NCBI GenBank assembly: GCA_039817825.1 | Contig: JBCBVA010000041.1 | Span: 1-28,692, forward strand | From: PCC-7336 sp039817825 | GTDB lineage: Bacteria > Cyanobacteriota > Cyanobacteriia > Thermostichales > PCC-7336 | Direction of reading: 5' to 3' | Length of the DNA: 28,692 nt | In this document: positions 1 through 7,674 of the stretch, in pieces | How positions within the stretch are numbered: position 1 is the stretch's first letter | How the letters are laid out: each line of letters starts with the position of its first letter | The notes under the pieces: model-generated | What the model saw: the letters and a program-made list of their open reading frames with translations, nothing else | Database searches by the model: none | What the model was told of the DNA's origin: nothing | Position numbers and translations under genes: made by a program

Positions 1-4
1 AAAT

Positions 5-1690
5 CTAAAACAGATCCAAGTCAGTCACGGCACCGAGGCTGCTAGAAGATACCAACTTGGCATACTTTGCCAGCATCCCCTTGGTGTAACGAGGAGTCGG
101 AGGTGTCCAATTAGCGCGGCGTTTCTCCAGCTCTGCATCGTCCACTTCGATCTGAATCAGGCGGCGATCGGCGTCAATTGTAATGGGGTCGCCTTCTTCA
201 ACTAGAGCAATTGCCCCCCCTACTGCAGCTTCAGGGGCAACGTGACCCACGACTAAACCGTAGGTTCCACCGGAGAAGCGACCGTCGGTAATCAATCCAA
301 CAGAATCTCCTAACCCAGCCCCAATAATGGCTGACGTAGGAGCCAGCATCTCGCGCATACCGGGGCCACCTTTCGGCCCCTCATAGCGGACAACGATCAC
401 GTCACCGGCCACAATTTTGCCGTCGAGGATTGCAGCCAAACATTCTTCCTCGGAGTTAAACACCCTTGCAGGACCGGTGATTTGCGGCTTCTTCACACCA
501 GAGATCTTGGCTACAGAGCCCTCAGACGCCAGGTTCCCCCTCAAAATCGCCAGGTGACCCTGCTTGTACATGGGGTTATCCCACTGGCGAATCACATCCT
601 GATCGGCAGAGGGCTCGGAGGGAATGTCAGCCAATACCTCGGCAATAGTTTGGCCGCTGATGGTGAGGGCATCCCCGTGCAGCAAGCTGTGGTCCAGCAA
701 CATTTTCATCACTTGTGGAATACCGCCCGCTTTATGCAAGTCGGTGGCGACATAGCGGCCAGAGGGCTTGAGGTCGCAGATGACGGGAACGCGACCGCGA
801 ATGGTCTCGAAATCATCCAGAGTGAGTTCCACGCCGATCGCATTGGATATGGCCAGCAGGTGCAGCACCGAATTTGTAGAGCCGCCTACCGCCATAATCA
901 CGGAGATGGCATTTTCAAACGCTTTGCGAGTCAGGATTTGCTTGGGCAGAATTTGCTGTTTGACAGCTTCAACCAGAACAAAAGCCGACTTCTCAGCACT
1001 GTCCGCCTTCTCTTCATCTTCTGCCGCCATCGTCGAGGAATAGGGCAAGCTCATCCCCATTGCTTCAAACGCAGAAGACATCGTATTTGCGGTATACATA
1101 CCACCGCAGGAGCCAGCCCCCGGGCAGGCGTTGCGCTCCACCTCCATTAGCTCGTCTTCGCTGATTTTGCCGGCGCTATATTCTCCAACCGCCTCAAAAG
1201 AGCTCACCACCGTTAGGTCGCAGCCCCGCAGGTTACCGGGCTTGATGGTGCCACCGTAGACAAAAATGGCCGGAATATTGAGACGGGCGATCGCCAGCAT
1301 CGCCCCTGGCATGTTCTTGTCGCAGCCCCCAATTGCCAGCACTGCATCCAGGCTCTGACCGCCACATACGGTCTCGATGGAATCTGCAATTACTTCGCGA
1401 GACACCAGAGAATATTTCATGCCTTCGGTACCCATCGAAATACCATCGCTGATGGTGATGGTGCCAAACATTTGCGGCATGGCCCCTGCCGTTCTCAGGC
1501 CGTCTTCTGCCCGTAGCGCCAGGGTATTGATCCCCATATTGCAGGGGGTAATGGTGCTGTAACCGTTGGCAAGTCCCACAATTGGCTTGATGAAATCGTC
1601 ATCCTGAAAGCCAACAGCACGCAGCATGGCTCGGTTGGGAGACCGCTGAATTCCTTCAGTGATGGCTCGACTTCTACGGTTCTCAGACAT
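5..1690 (-). CDS. ilvD: Dihydroxy-acid dehydratase
   Basis: Catalyses dehydration of 2,3-dihydroxy-isovalerate and 2,3-dihydroxy-3-methylvalerate, the third shared step of valine, leucine and isoleucine synthesis, in the cytoplasm. The 561-residue chain is full length for the IlvD/Edd family. Three cysteines sit where the iron-sulfur ligands of the family lie, in the contexts TPCNMGIN, GGCDKNMPGAM and PGAGSCGGMYTANTM (about residues 50, 123 and 195). The C-terminal SGGTYGLVVGHVAPEA signature is also present. I chose the ATG at 1690 (protein starts MSENRRSRAI) because the upstream in-frame start is a TTG at 1708 and homologous proteins usually begin close to this point. No clear Shine-Dalgarno sequence precedes it. 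The stop codon lies five bases from the window edge, so downstream context is unknown. Identification is very secure. Confidence 0.98.
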   Translation of the reverse strand: MSENRRSRAITEGIQRSPNRAMLRAVGFQDDDFIKPIVGLANGYSTITPCNMGINTLALRAEDGLRTAGAMPQMFGTITISDGISMGTEGMKYSLVSREVIADSIETVCGGQSLDAVLAIGGCDKNMPGAMLAIARLNIPAIFVYGGTIKPGNLRGCDLTVVSSFEAVGEYSAGKISEDELMEVERNACPGAGSCGGMYTANTMSSAFEAMGMSLPYSSTMAAEDEEKADSAEKSAFVLVEAVKQQILPKQILTRKAFENAISVIMAVGGSTNSVLHLLAISNAIGVELTLDDFETIRGRVPVICDLKPSGRYVATDLHKAGGIPQVMKMLLDHSLLHGDALTISGQTIAEVLADIPSEPSADQDVIRQWDNPMYKQGHLAILRGNLASEGSVAKISGVKKPQITGPARVFNSEEECLAAILDGKIVAGDVIVVRYEGPKGGPGMREMLAPTSAIIGAGLGDSVGLITDGRFSGGTYGLVVGHVAPEAAVGGAIALVEEGDPITIDADRRLIQIEVDDAELEKRRANWTPPTPRYTKGMLAKYAKLVSSSSLGAVTDLDLF

Positions 1691-2084
1691 GATGGGTTCT
1701 TGAATCAAAGCGGGAGGACAAACAGAGCCCGATCTCGAACGTTGTTAGGCCCGGTTAAACACGATTAAACACATGCGATCGGCAATTCGCGATCGCCAGT
1801 TAGACCAAAATCACAGCGATATCGAAACGGAATCGCTACGTTGACCCAAAATGTGTTGGTGACCCAATGAGTCCATAACCCAAATGAGTCGATAGCAATG
1901 TGCCGACTTTATGTTTATCACGCCATGCTAGGACTGGCTACAGCTTTCAAACGGGCGATCGCAAAAGTCATTACGCCTGCAAACGAATCGCGAGCCGCCC
2001 CTATTCAGCCGGGCACTATCTGATCGGTAACGACTTCCACTTGTTGGAACGGTACACTTATCGAGCGTTAGCCAGCTTGTGACC
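1691..2084. other. Intergenic region upstream of ilvD
   Basis: About 390 bases without a convincing gene. A plus-strand 60-codon reading frame (1900-2082) has no recognisable features and no ribosome site. The only structure I see is a pair of direct repeats, TTAAACAC at 1755-1762 and 1765-1772, spaced one helical turn apart and 65-82 bases upstream of the ilvD start. HIP1 octamers occur near 1790 and 1955. Confidence 0.6.
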
Positions 2085-3194
2085 TTAGCTTGAGTGCATG
2101 GACTTATACAAACCAGACAGCTTCTCCATGTAGGTATCTACGCTTAATGGGGTCACGCGTGCTCTAGCTCGCTCGCCGAGTAGCTTGCGAGTGGACTCGT
2201 CTTCAATTAGTCGCTTAAGGGCAGCCGTCAGCTCCTCAACATTACCGGGTTCCACCAACACACCATCATCATCGGGGGTGACCAATTCTGGAATACCGCC
2301 TACAGGAGTGGTAATCACAGCCAGTCCCCATCCCATGGCTTCTAACACCGCCATCGGCAGCCCTTCATTATGGGACGGCAATACAAAAATATTGGATTCG
2401 GCCAACAGGCGATCGCGGGTTTCGCGGCCGACCCAACCGGCAAACTCCACTCGCTCGGAAATCCCCAATTCTGCCGCCAATTGCTTTGCCTTCTCGATTT
2501 CGCCATCTCCAGCCACAACCAGTAAGGCGTTTGCCAGCGTTTCTGCCGGTAAGGCTGCAAATGCTCGCAACAGTTCAAACGTACCTTTGCGCTGCCCCAA
2601 CCGTCCCAGGAATACGCATCGCACTTGCTCGCGAGTACTGCGGCTGGGAACGGTACTGGGTAGCTTAACTGGGTTGGGCAGGACGATCACTTTATCGGGA
2701 TCGATCCCCAGATTGGTCGAGTAAAATGCTTTCCAACTATCCGATAGCACAATCATGTATTGGCATTTGCGGAACGCTGCTCCTAGAAGCTGCTTAGCCG
2801 CAGTCGGAATCTTTGCAAAGAAGACGTGAAATTCACTGCCATGCATGTGCAGCATCACGGGTTTGCGAAAGACCGACATCAGCAGCACGATAATTGCTGC
2901 CCGCAAGGCACTGCCACCGTAGGATACGTGGACGTGAACGGAGCCGATGGGTCTAGCAATCACTTCACCCACTAATTTGCCTAATGCCGATAGGAAAACT
3001 GTGAGCTTTCGCCCGATAACCCCTTCTTCAAAGCTCGATATATGTTCGATTTCAATGTCATCGAGGGGGGTTTCCAGGATCAACGTCTCGACCGATGTCA
3101 TCCCTCCACTCACGCCTAACCCTGGCCCCAGCATCAAAATATCGGTGGTAGTTACGGACATGGTGTTCGTATTTGTGGTGGTGAGCGATTTCAT
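2085..3194 (-). CDS. Glycosyltransferase family 4 (GT-B fold)
   Basis: Predicted to transfer a sugar from an activated donor to a glycan or lipid acceptor; the substrate cannot be read from sequence. The start of the GT-B fold shows a glycine-rich stretch after the first beta strand (ILMLGPGLGVSGG). The donor-binding half contains FLGRLGQRKG, VVAGDGEIEKA and the E-x7-E motif inside SHNEGLPMAVLEAMGWG, followed by TTPVGGIPELV, which is typical of GT4 enzymes. No membrane anchor is visible. The start is uncertain: ATG codons lie at 3263, 3194 and 3161, none with a good Shine-Dalgarno sequence. The conserved domain begins just after 3161, and a TATAAT hexamer sits directly before the ATG at 3194, which could favour 3161. 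The next gene upstream on the same strand is the phycobilisome linker, about 300 bases away, so an operon is not assured. Confidence 0.9.
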   Translation of the reverse strand: MKSLTTTNTNTMSVTTTDILMLGPGLGVSGGMTSVETLILETPLDDIEIEHISSFEEGVIGRKLTVFLSALGKLVGEVIARPIGSVHVHVSYGGSALRAAIIVLLMSVFRKPVMLHMHGSEFHVFFAKIPTAAKQLLGAAFRKCQYMIVLSDSWKAFYSTNLGIDPDKVIVLPNPVKLPSTVPSRSTREQVRCVFLGRLGQRKGTFELLRAFAALPAETLANALLVVAGDGEIEKAKQLAAELGISERVEFAGWVGRETRDRLLAESNIFVLPSHNEGLPMAVLEAMGWGLAVITTPVGGIPELVTPDDDGVLVEPGNVEELTAALKRLIEDESTRKLLGERARARVTPLSVDTYMEKLSGLYKSMHSS

Positions 3195-3317
3195 ATTATA
3201 CCGCCGTCGTACGGCTATACATTGCTCGTTTTGGCGGGGGTTTCCTGCTGTTTTTAGCGACATCTAACGAAAAAAAGGGAAGACAAGAATTGTCAGTATT
3301 TGGGAATGGGATCGCGA

Positions 3318-3477
3318 CTATAGCGATCGGTCAATCGGGTTAATGATTTTCGTTTGAAATCGGTGGTTATCTATAGCAATCCGCTCTTAGGTCTGGAGCA
3401 TGTAGACAGCTCAAAGACTTAATTGATCGGGAGAGGAGATGACAAAACTCTCCATAGCGGATTGCCGATCGCTATAC
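3318..3477. repeat. Degenerate inverted-repeat cluster
   Basis: Three related copies of a roughly 20-base motif lie between the linker and the glycosyltransferase gene: CTATAGCGATCGGTCAATCG near 3319, CTATAGCAATCCGCT at 3371-3385, and the reverse complement AGCGGATTGCCGATCGCTAT at 3456. The outer pair and the inner pair can each form an inverted repeat. Short motifs with CTATAGCAATCC are common between cyanobacterial genes. There is no coding signal in the interval. Confidence 0.45.
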
Positions 3478-3556
3478 AGGTGGCGATCGATAAAAAATAG
3501 CTCCACTGTTGAAGTGAAGCCAAAACACTATTCACGAGTGCAGACCAATAAATCCG

Positions 3557-5581
3557 TTATTCGGACTTTCTCAGGTCGGTTGCCATCTTGCGGAACATGT
3601 CCAAGCTGTTGTCCTTTTTGCGGCGAGATGAGACCTCAGGAGACATCGACATTGACACATAGGGGCCAGACTTGCCAGCTCTGGATGCGGTCGTGCCGAA
3701 TTCCATCAGTGACGCTGACACGGCAGGGGCAGGAGCAGATGTCTGAGCAGGTGCTCCCGCGGCTGGAGTTGGGGTAACAACGGGGATCTTGACATCCTTG
3801 GGTTTTGTAGGGGTAACCGAAGGTAGCCCAGTGGGCTTGTCCTTTTCAGGAGATATGACTTTCTGAGACGCCGTTACAACTGCTTCAAACTCAAGCGGCT
3901 TCTCGGGATCGGCGGCATTGGGGAACGTCCGCTTAATGGTTCTGGGAGTCCGCATGTACTCGACGTCGCCCAGGGAGCGAGCGTCATCAGGATTCAAGAA
4001 GAATTCTTCCTTCGGCTGCTCGGCAGTTACAGATGCGTCACCACCACTATCCCCACCAGTCAGTTGCTCCACAAAGTTGAGGATGCGACCAAAGAAGCCC
4101 AGCTTGCCTGCACTATCTCCCGAGAACAATGGCGCTTGGCCCGAGGAACCAGCACTGGAAGCTGTCGTTTGACCGGGAGCGCCAACAGGTACAGAGAGAC
4201 GCGCCGCAGGCACCTTGCCAGACGTAGAGACCGGGTAGCGAGAGATAGGTAGTTCAGGAGTGGCATTGATGATAGAAGCATTCAGTCGGGACGCAGCTCC
4301 GATATCGCTGCTAGCCGGCCCGGTCAATAACTGCAGGGTGTAAGGGAATCCTGCCGCGGTCTGAGCTGCTTCGGTGGCATAACCGCGAATAAACGGTACG
4401 GTGTCTTGACCAAAGACCGATTGGAACTCGTCGCAATCAACAAAGTAATCAATCAGATCGCTAAACGAGCCAGAATCCAAAATAGCGGTGCAGGTTTGCA
4501 TCTCGCTGTAATCGTTGGGGGCGCGACCGAGGAAGTGTTTGTAGGCCAACTCGATCTTGCGGAAGCGAGAGCAGTCGCCAAAACGAGATTGATAGAGGTC
4601 TGAGTTGCCGATCGCCCGGACAAATTCTCTCAGGCTGAGCTCGCCACGCTTGAACTGAGATTCGGGAACCGTCAGGCGCTCGCTGTCCATGACATGGGCA
4701 TTGCCCAACACTTGCTTGTAGGCAGCGCGGATGGCGATGTTTTTGTCGGCATCGGATTGACCGGGCCATACTTCGATGGGAGTACTGTTGGCGTAGGGGG
4801 CGTATCCCAAGCGTGAGCTGGCGCTGGCGGCGATGTCTGCAGATGCTTGCGTGGTGACTGCTCTGAAGGTTCCGGAAGCGGCCGCGAATGCAGGAGCCGG
4901 TGTAGCTGCTGGTGTAGCCACAGGTGTGGTGGGCAACTGGTAGCCTGCAGGAGGGCTATAGGGCAGGATGTTTGGCTTGCGATAGCTGAGGGAGATGGGG
5001 CGTGGCTGCTCTTTCGAGATGGCACCGTTCAATGCGGATGCAGCAGCAGCATCGCTGGTGGCCGGACCGCGCAATAGGTCGAACATGTAGGAGAAGCCGG
5101 CATTGGTGCTGAGGGCTTCAGTTTTGTAGCCACGAATATAAGGAACCGTATCGTTACCGAATGTGGACTTATATTCTTCGCTGTCGACGAAGAAGTCGAT
5201 CAAATCATCGAAGCTGCCGGAATCGAGGACAGCAGTACCGTCCTGCATCTCGCTGTAGTCATTGGGAGCGCGACCGAGGAAGTGCTTGTAACCCAGCTCG
5301 ATCTGGCGGAAGCGGGGGCGATCGCCGAATAGAGAGGCATATAGAGAAGACCTACCGACAGCGCGGACAAATTCCCGTACGCTCAGCTCACCATCAGAAA
5401 ATTTTGATTCTGCACTGGCGAGGCGCTCGCTGTCCATGATGTGAGCATTACCCAACACCTGTTTGTAGACCGCTCGAATGATGACTGCTGCATCTCCGCT
5501 TGATTGCCCCGGCCACTGCTCGATGGGGTCGGACGTTTCGTAAAGGCTGAGTCCCAATCGCGACGTCGATCCAAAGTTCAT
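3557..5581 (-). CDS. Phycobilisome linker with two linker domains
   Basis: A structural linker of the light-harvesting phycobilisome, acting on the cytoplasmic face of the membrane. The 674-residue chain holds two tandem phycobilisome-linker domains (PF00427 type) at about 20-180 and 267-430. Each has the hallmarks IRAxYKQVLGNAH, ESxFxxGELSxREFVRA, IELxYKHFLGRAPNDYSEM and a TVPxIRGY end. Each is preceded by a PIExWPGQS stretch, so the unit appears internally duplicated. A Pro/Ala/Thr-rich spacer separates them. The C-terminal 240 residues are low-complexity, with one ordered-looking motif (EYMRTPRTIKRTFP, about 541-554) and a basic tail. Ordinary rod and rod-core linkers have a single domain; multi-domain rod linkers are known from Gloeobacter. 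A GGGAG Shine-Dalgarno precedes the ATG. No phycobiliprotein gene is nearby. I cannot decide between a rod-core role and another role. Confidence 0.93.
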   Translation of the reverse strand: MNFGSTSRLGLSLYETSDPIEQWPGQSSGDAAVIIRAVYKQVLGNAHIMDSERLASAESKFSDGELSVREFVRAVGRSSLYASLFGDRPRFRQIELGYKHFLGRAPNDYSEMQDGTAVLDSGSFDDLIDFFVDSEEYKSTFGNDTVPYIRGYKTEALSTNAGFSYMFDLLRGPATSDAAAASALNGAISKEQPRPISLSYRKPNILPYSPPAGYQLPTTPVATPAATPAPAFAAASGTFRAVTTQASADIAASASSRLGYAPYANSTPIEVWPGQSDADKNIAIRAAYKQVLGNAHVMDSERLTVPESQFKRGELSLREFVRAIGNSDLYQSRFGDCSRFRKIELAYKHFLGRAPNDYSEMQTCTAILDSGSFSDLIDYFVDCDEFQSVFGQDTVPFIRGYATEAAQTAAGFPYTLQLLTGPASSDIGAASRLNASIINATPELPISRYPVSTSGKVPAARLSVPVGAPGQTTASSAGSSGQAPLFSGDSAGKLGFFGRILNFVEQLTGGDSGGDASVTAEQPKEEFFLNPDDARSLGDVEYMRTPRTIKRTFPNAADPEKPLEFEAVVTASQKVISPEKDKPTGLPSVTPTKPKDVKIPVVTPTPAAGAPAQTSAPAPAVSASLMEFGTTASRAGKSGPYVSMSMSPEVSSRRKKDNSLDMFRKMATDLRKSE

Positions 5582-6160
5582 TCGGTGCTACTCCCAGCAA
5601 CAACAGTTTGAAAAGAAATGACTTATGCAGTCCAGATAAATGACAGGTTGTTATGTAAATGAAAAATTAGGCAGGTATCCGCTTAGATCGCTTTTGAAAC
5701 GTCTCAGTAAATCAGACATTTTTGTAAAGCAATGTTACGAATTGGGCCGCTCTTTTTCCAGTTGTTCACATGGTAAGCCCTACAGGGTACCGGAGTGGCG
5801 ACTTCCTGAGAGAGCTTAACGATTACGGTACATAGTAAAGGTTGAGCCCCTCTAGCGCTAGTCCTGTTGAAAAGTCATTGAAACCCCGGTATGGCGGTGG
5901 TGTACTGCAGGCTCAGGATCTTCGTTAGCCGAAATCTGGCTGACAATCGTTAGGAGGAAAATGAGAGCCAAGTATCCTAACTGTCAGGTTTTCTCATAAA
6001 CAACCCGACACTTTTTATGGGTTCCCCATGTGCGGGACGCGTTACATTTACCCGACCGCCCGATCCCTCGATCTCTTGGCGAATGTCTCACGCATCTTGC
6101 TTCTTGGGGCTAGGTACAACCAATCTGTTGCTAGCTACACATGAGGGAGATGATTGCAGG
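5582..6160. other. Long intergenic region between linker and ureE
   Basis: About 580 bases without a supported gene. It should carry the linker promoter and 5' leader on the minus strand and the 3' trailer of ureE. The part nearest the linker is AT-rich compared with its surroundings, as expected of a leader. I found no tRNA-like fold. The clearest element is the stem-loop at 5940-5987, listed separately. An unannotated small RNA is possible but not shown. Confidence 0.5.
5940..5987 (+). other. Stem-loop with mini-ORF and strong ribosome site
   Basis: The arms CTGACAATCGTTAGGA (5940-5955) and TCCTAACTGTCAG (5975-5987) pair over 13 bases with a three-base bulge and a 19-base loop. On the plus strand the right arm is followed by GTTTTCTC. 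The left arm and loop hold TAGGAGGAAA directly before ATG at 5961, which opens a 12-codon frame ending at 5999. The ribosome site would be partly buried in the stem. It may be the 3' end of a small RNA, a weak terminator or chance. Confidence 0.4.
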
Positions 6161-6616
6161 CTAATGATGGTGGGAGCTGGCGATGGAGTTGGGCTCGAAG
6201 GGGGAATCCAGTTCTGCAAACGGAATCTGCGATCGCTCCAGCCACTCAACCACGGGGCGATCTTTTTCCACCCACAGCTTGCCATCTGGGTCGATTTGGA
6301 TGGGACGGTGCCAATTCCCTAAATGGTGCGCGACACGGCAAGAGTCTTGCAGGGTGGTGGGAGAGATGGCCAGTAGGGGTTCGGGTTTAGCTCGCACGAC
6401 GATGTGTCGTTCGGTATCGCTCAGCAGTATTTGTCCATCTACCAGCACAGTGCCGCGCGGCAGTGAGAGGCACAGCACGGTACCGGCATCGCTACTCACT
6501 CGCTGTCTGACTTTGCGGCGATCGTGCCAATCTAACCATACGCATTCTGGGGGAGCTACAGGTGTCTGAATCTGGGTCTCTGGTAATGCGGTTATGACGG
6601 GAGGAGGCTGGTTCAC
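6161..6616 (-). CDS. ureE: Urease accessory protein UreE
   Basis: Nickel metallochaperone that delivers Ni2+ to the urease apoenzyme through the UreD-UreF-UreG complex, in the cytoplasm. The 151-residue chain shows the UreE pattern: a TxxxRxRxR-like N-terminal region (HDRRKVRQRV), the LPRGTVLxDGxxLLS strand-turn, the AKPEPLLAI segment, YHLGN-like VAHHLGNWHRPIQI (metal-binding peptide-binding fold), and the PFEP motif near the end followed by a short histidine run (HHH) that may bind nickel. The start is GTG at 6616. It overlaps the stop codon of the upstream gene by four bases (GTGA), implying translational coupling. No other urease gene is present in the window, so it stands apart from ureABC/ureDFG. 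Start codon and family are well supported. Confidence 0.93.
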   Translation of the reverse strand: MNQPPPVITALPETQIQTPVAPPECVWLDWHDRRKVRQRVSSDAGTVLCLSLPRGTVLVDGQILLSDTERHIVVRAKPEPLLAISPTTLQDSCRVAHHLGNWHRPIQIDPDGKLWVEKDRPVVEWLERSQIPFAELDSPFEPNSIASSHHH

Positions 6617-6942
6617 TGGCGTTCTAAATATTGGCTAATGTCTTCGCGCATTTGGGATAGCAAGAGTTCGGTCGATAGCCGTACCCGCTCGGTTTTCAAG
6701 GTCATGTTGAGTTTGGCGGCAAATGGAGAGGGCCAAATATTGGGGTTGCAGAACAGCTCCAGTAACATTCCATCTGTATAGCGAAATTCCACCGGTGCTT
6801 GGGGGGATTTCGGATCGGTTGCCACTGCTTTTAGTCGTTGGCCCAAGGTGTCGAGTGCGCTGTTCAGTTCGTGAATGGTGTCGAGCGGGCAGTCAAAGCT
6901 AACAGCACCAGTATCGAGATTGAACGTAATGCGATCGGGCAT
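6613..6942 (-). CDS. Hypothetical protein coupled to ureE
   Basis: A 109-residue protein I do not recognise. It begins MPDRITFNLDTG at the ATG at 6942; a longer frame to 7059 adds 39 residues that look like non-coding upstream sequence. The chain is soluble, mixed alpha/beta in character, with no cysteines in metal motifs apart from isolated ones, no signal peptide and no membrane segment. Its C-terminal half (MTLKTERVRLSTELLLSQMR onward) is likely helical. Its stop overlaps the GTG start of ureE by four bases, so the two are almost certainly co-transcribed. A role linked to nickel handling or urease is inference from position only. It diverges from the phasin-like gene at 7117. Confidence 0.7.
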   Translation of the reverse strand: MPDRITFNLDTGAVSFDCPLDTIHELNSALDTLGQRLKAVATDPKSPQAPVEFRYTDGMLLELFCNPNIWPSPFAAKLNMTLKTERVRLSTELLLSQMREDISQYLERQ

Positions 6943-7116
6943 AGCGTTAGATTCCAGTTTAGTGAATACCTGGCATGGGAGTTGGAGGAACAATAGGCGA
7001 ATAAGGTGCCTGGGAAAGGGTAGCCAAGACCTCCCTAAGTCGACAGTCGCCTCATACAACCTTGTGGAGCAAGAGTAGTCTGACAGAATAAGGGTAGCGC
7101 AGTGGTTTGAGGTGCT

Positions 7117-7431
7117 ATGGATACCAACAGCTTAATTCGACAACTCTTGATGGTGGGGGTGGGCACCACAAGCGTAATGATGGAGCAATTGAACAAGGCT
7201 GTGGACGATTTGGTGCAAAAAGGCAGCCTCGAACCGGAAGCTGCCAGCCAAATGGTTGATACAGTCATGAAGCAATTCCGTACCGAACAGGAAAATTTTG
7301 AAGCTGTGCTGCAGCGACAAATTCGCAACACCATGCAGGATTGGGGGGTGCCCCGGCAGGCGGAGATGGATGAATTGCGGGGGCGAATCGATCGCCTGGA
7401 ACGTCAGGTGAGGGAGTTGGAGGAGCGGTAA
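7117..7431 (+). CDS. Phasin-family / PHA granule-type coiled-coil protein
   Basis: A 104-residue protein resembling the short cyanobacterial phasin-family proteins (polyhydroxyalkanoate granule-associated type). The N-terminal half (residues 1-35) is amphipathic, with a glycine-containing hydrophobic stretch (LLMVGVGTTSVMMEQL). The C-terminal quarter is a regular heptad coiled coil ending in DELRGRIDRLERQVRELEER, the typical phasin oligomerisation tail. The 30-residue middle (KGSLEPEAASQMVDTVMKQF) also fits the family. No PHA synthase gene is nearby, so a true granule-binding role is not proven; such proteins are also found in organisms without PHA. The ATG at 7117 is the only sensible start. 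Heptamer repeats begin seven bases after its stop. Confidence 0.75.
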   Translation: MDTNSLIRQLLMVGVGTTSVMMEQLNKAVDDLVQKGSLEPEAASQMVDTVMKQFRTEQENFEAVLQRQIRNTMQDWGVPRQAEMDELRGRIDRLERQVRELEER

Positions 7432-7437
7432 GGGGAT

Positions 7438-7507
7438 TGGTCACTGGTCACTGGTCACTGGTCATTGGTCATTGGTCACTAGCCCTAGCTACTGGTCACT
7501 GGTCACT
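7438..7507. repeat. Short tandem heptamer repeat (TGGTCAC type)
   Basis: Six consecutive copies of the 7-mer TGGTCAC or TGGTCAT run from 7438. A 13-base interruption (TAGCCCTAGCTAC) follows, then two more copies. This is the short tandemly repeated repetitive (STRR) class known from cyanobacteria. It lies between stop 7431 and the ferredoxin gene, so it is intergenic. The seven-base period excludes a coding repeat only weakly, but no gene reads through it. Confidence 0.85.
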
Positions 7508-7529
7508 GATATTTCGCTGAGACAAAAGC

Positions 7530-7581
7530 CAAGGACGAAGGACCAAGGACGAAGGACGAAGGACCAAGGACGAATAACGAA
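7530..7581. repeat. Short tandem heptamer repeat (AAGGAC type)
   Basis: Six to seven copies of the 7-mer (C/G)AAGGAC, the last degenerate (GAATAAC). It lies 22 bases after the TGGTCAC array. The same two heptamer families recur near 19.8-19.9 kb in the opposite orientation. Confidence 0.85.
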
Positions 7582-7674
7582 GCAACATCCCCACCTCCAC
7601 TCAGTTGAGTCCTCCCCAATGTTGCTTCTCCCCAACAAATTTTCCAGAATAAAATTACAGATTCTTGATGGGCC

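Noticed and set aside
482..1150. Plus-strand reading frame of 222 codons opposite ilvD
   Set aside because: It lies wholly inside ilvD on the other strand, its product has no recognisable domain, and ilvD is certain.
1900..2082. 60-codon plus-strand frame between ilvD and the glycosyltransferase
   Set aside because: No ribosome site, no domain or hydrophobic pattern; length is within chance expectation.
3439..3777. Plus-strand 112-codon frame with a GGAGAGGAG ribosome-like site
   Set aside because: It runs into the antisense of the linker gene and its product has no coherent composition.
5582..6160. tRNA or known small RNA in the long gap
   Set aside because: I found no cloverleaf or T-loop sequence and no known small-RNA signature; a covariance-model search would decide.
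7438..7581. Possible CRISPR array
   Set aside because: Repeat unit is seven bases with no spacers, and no cas gene is present.
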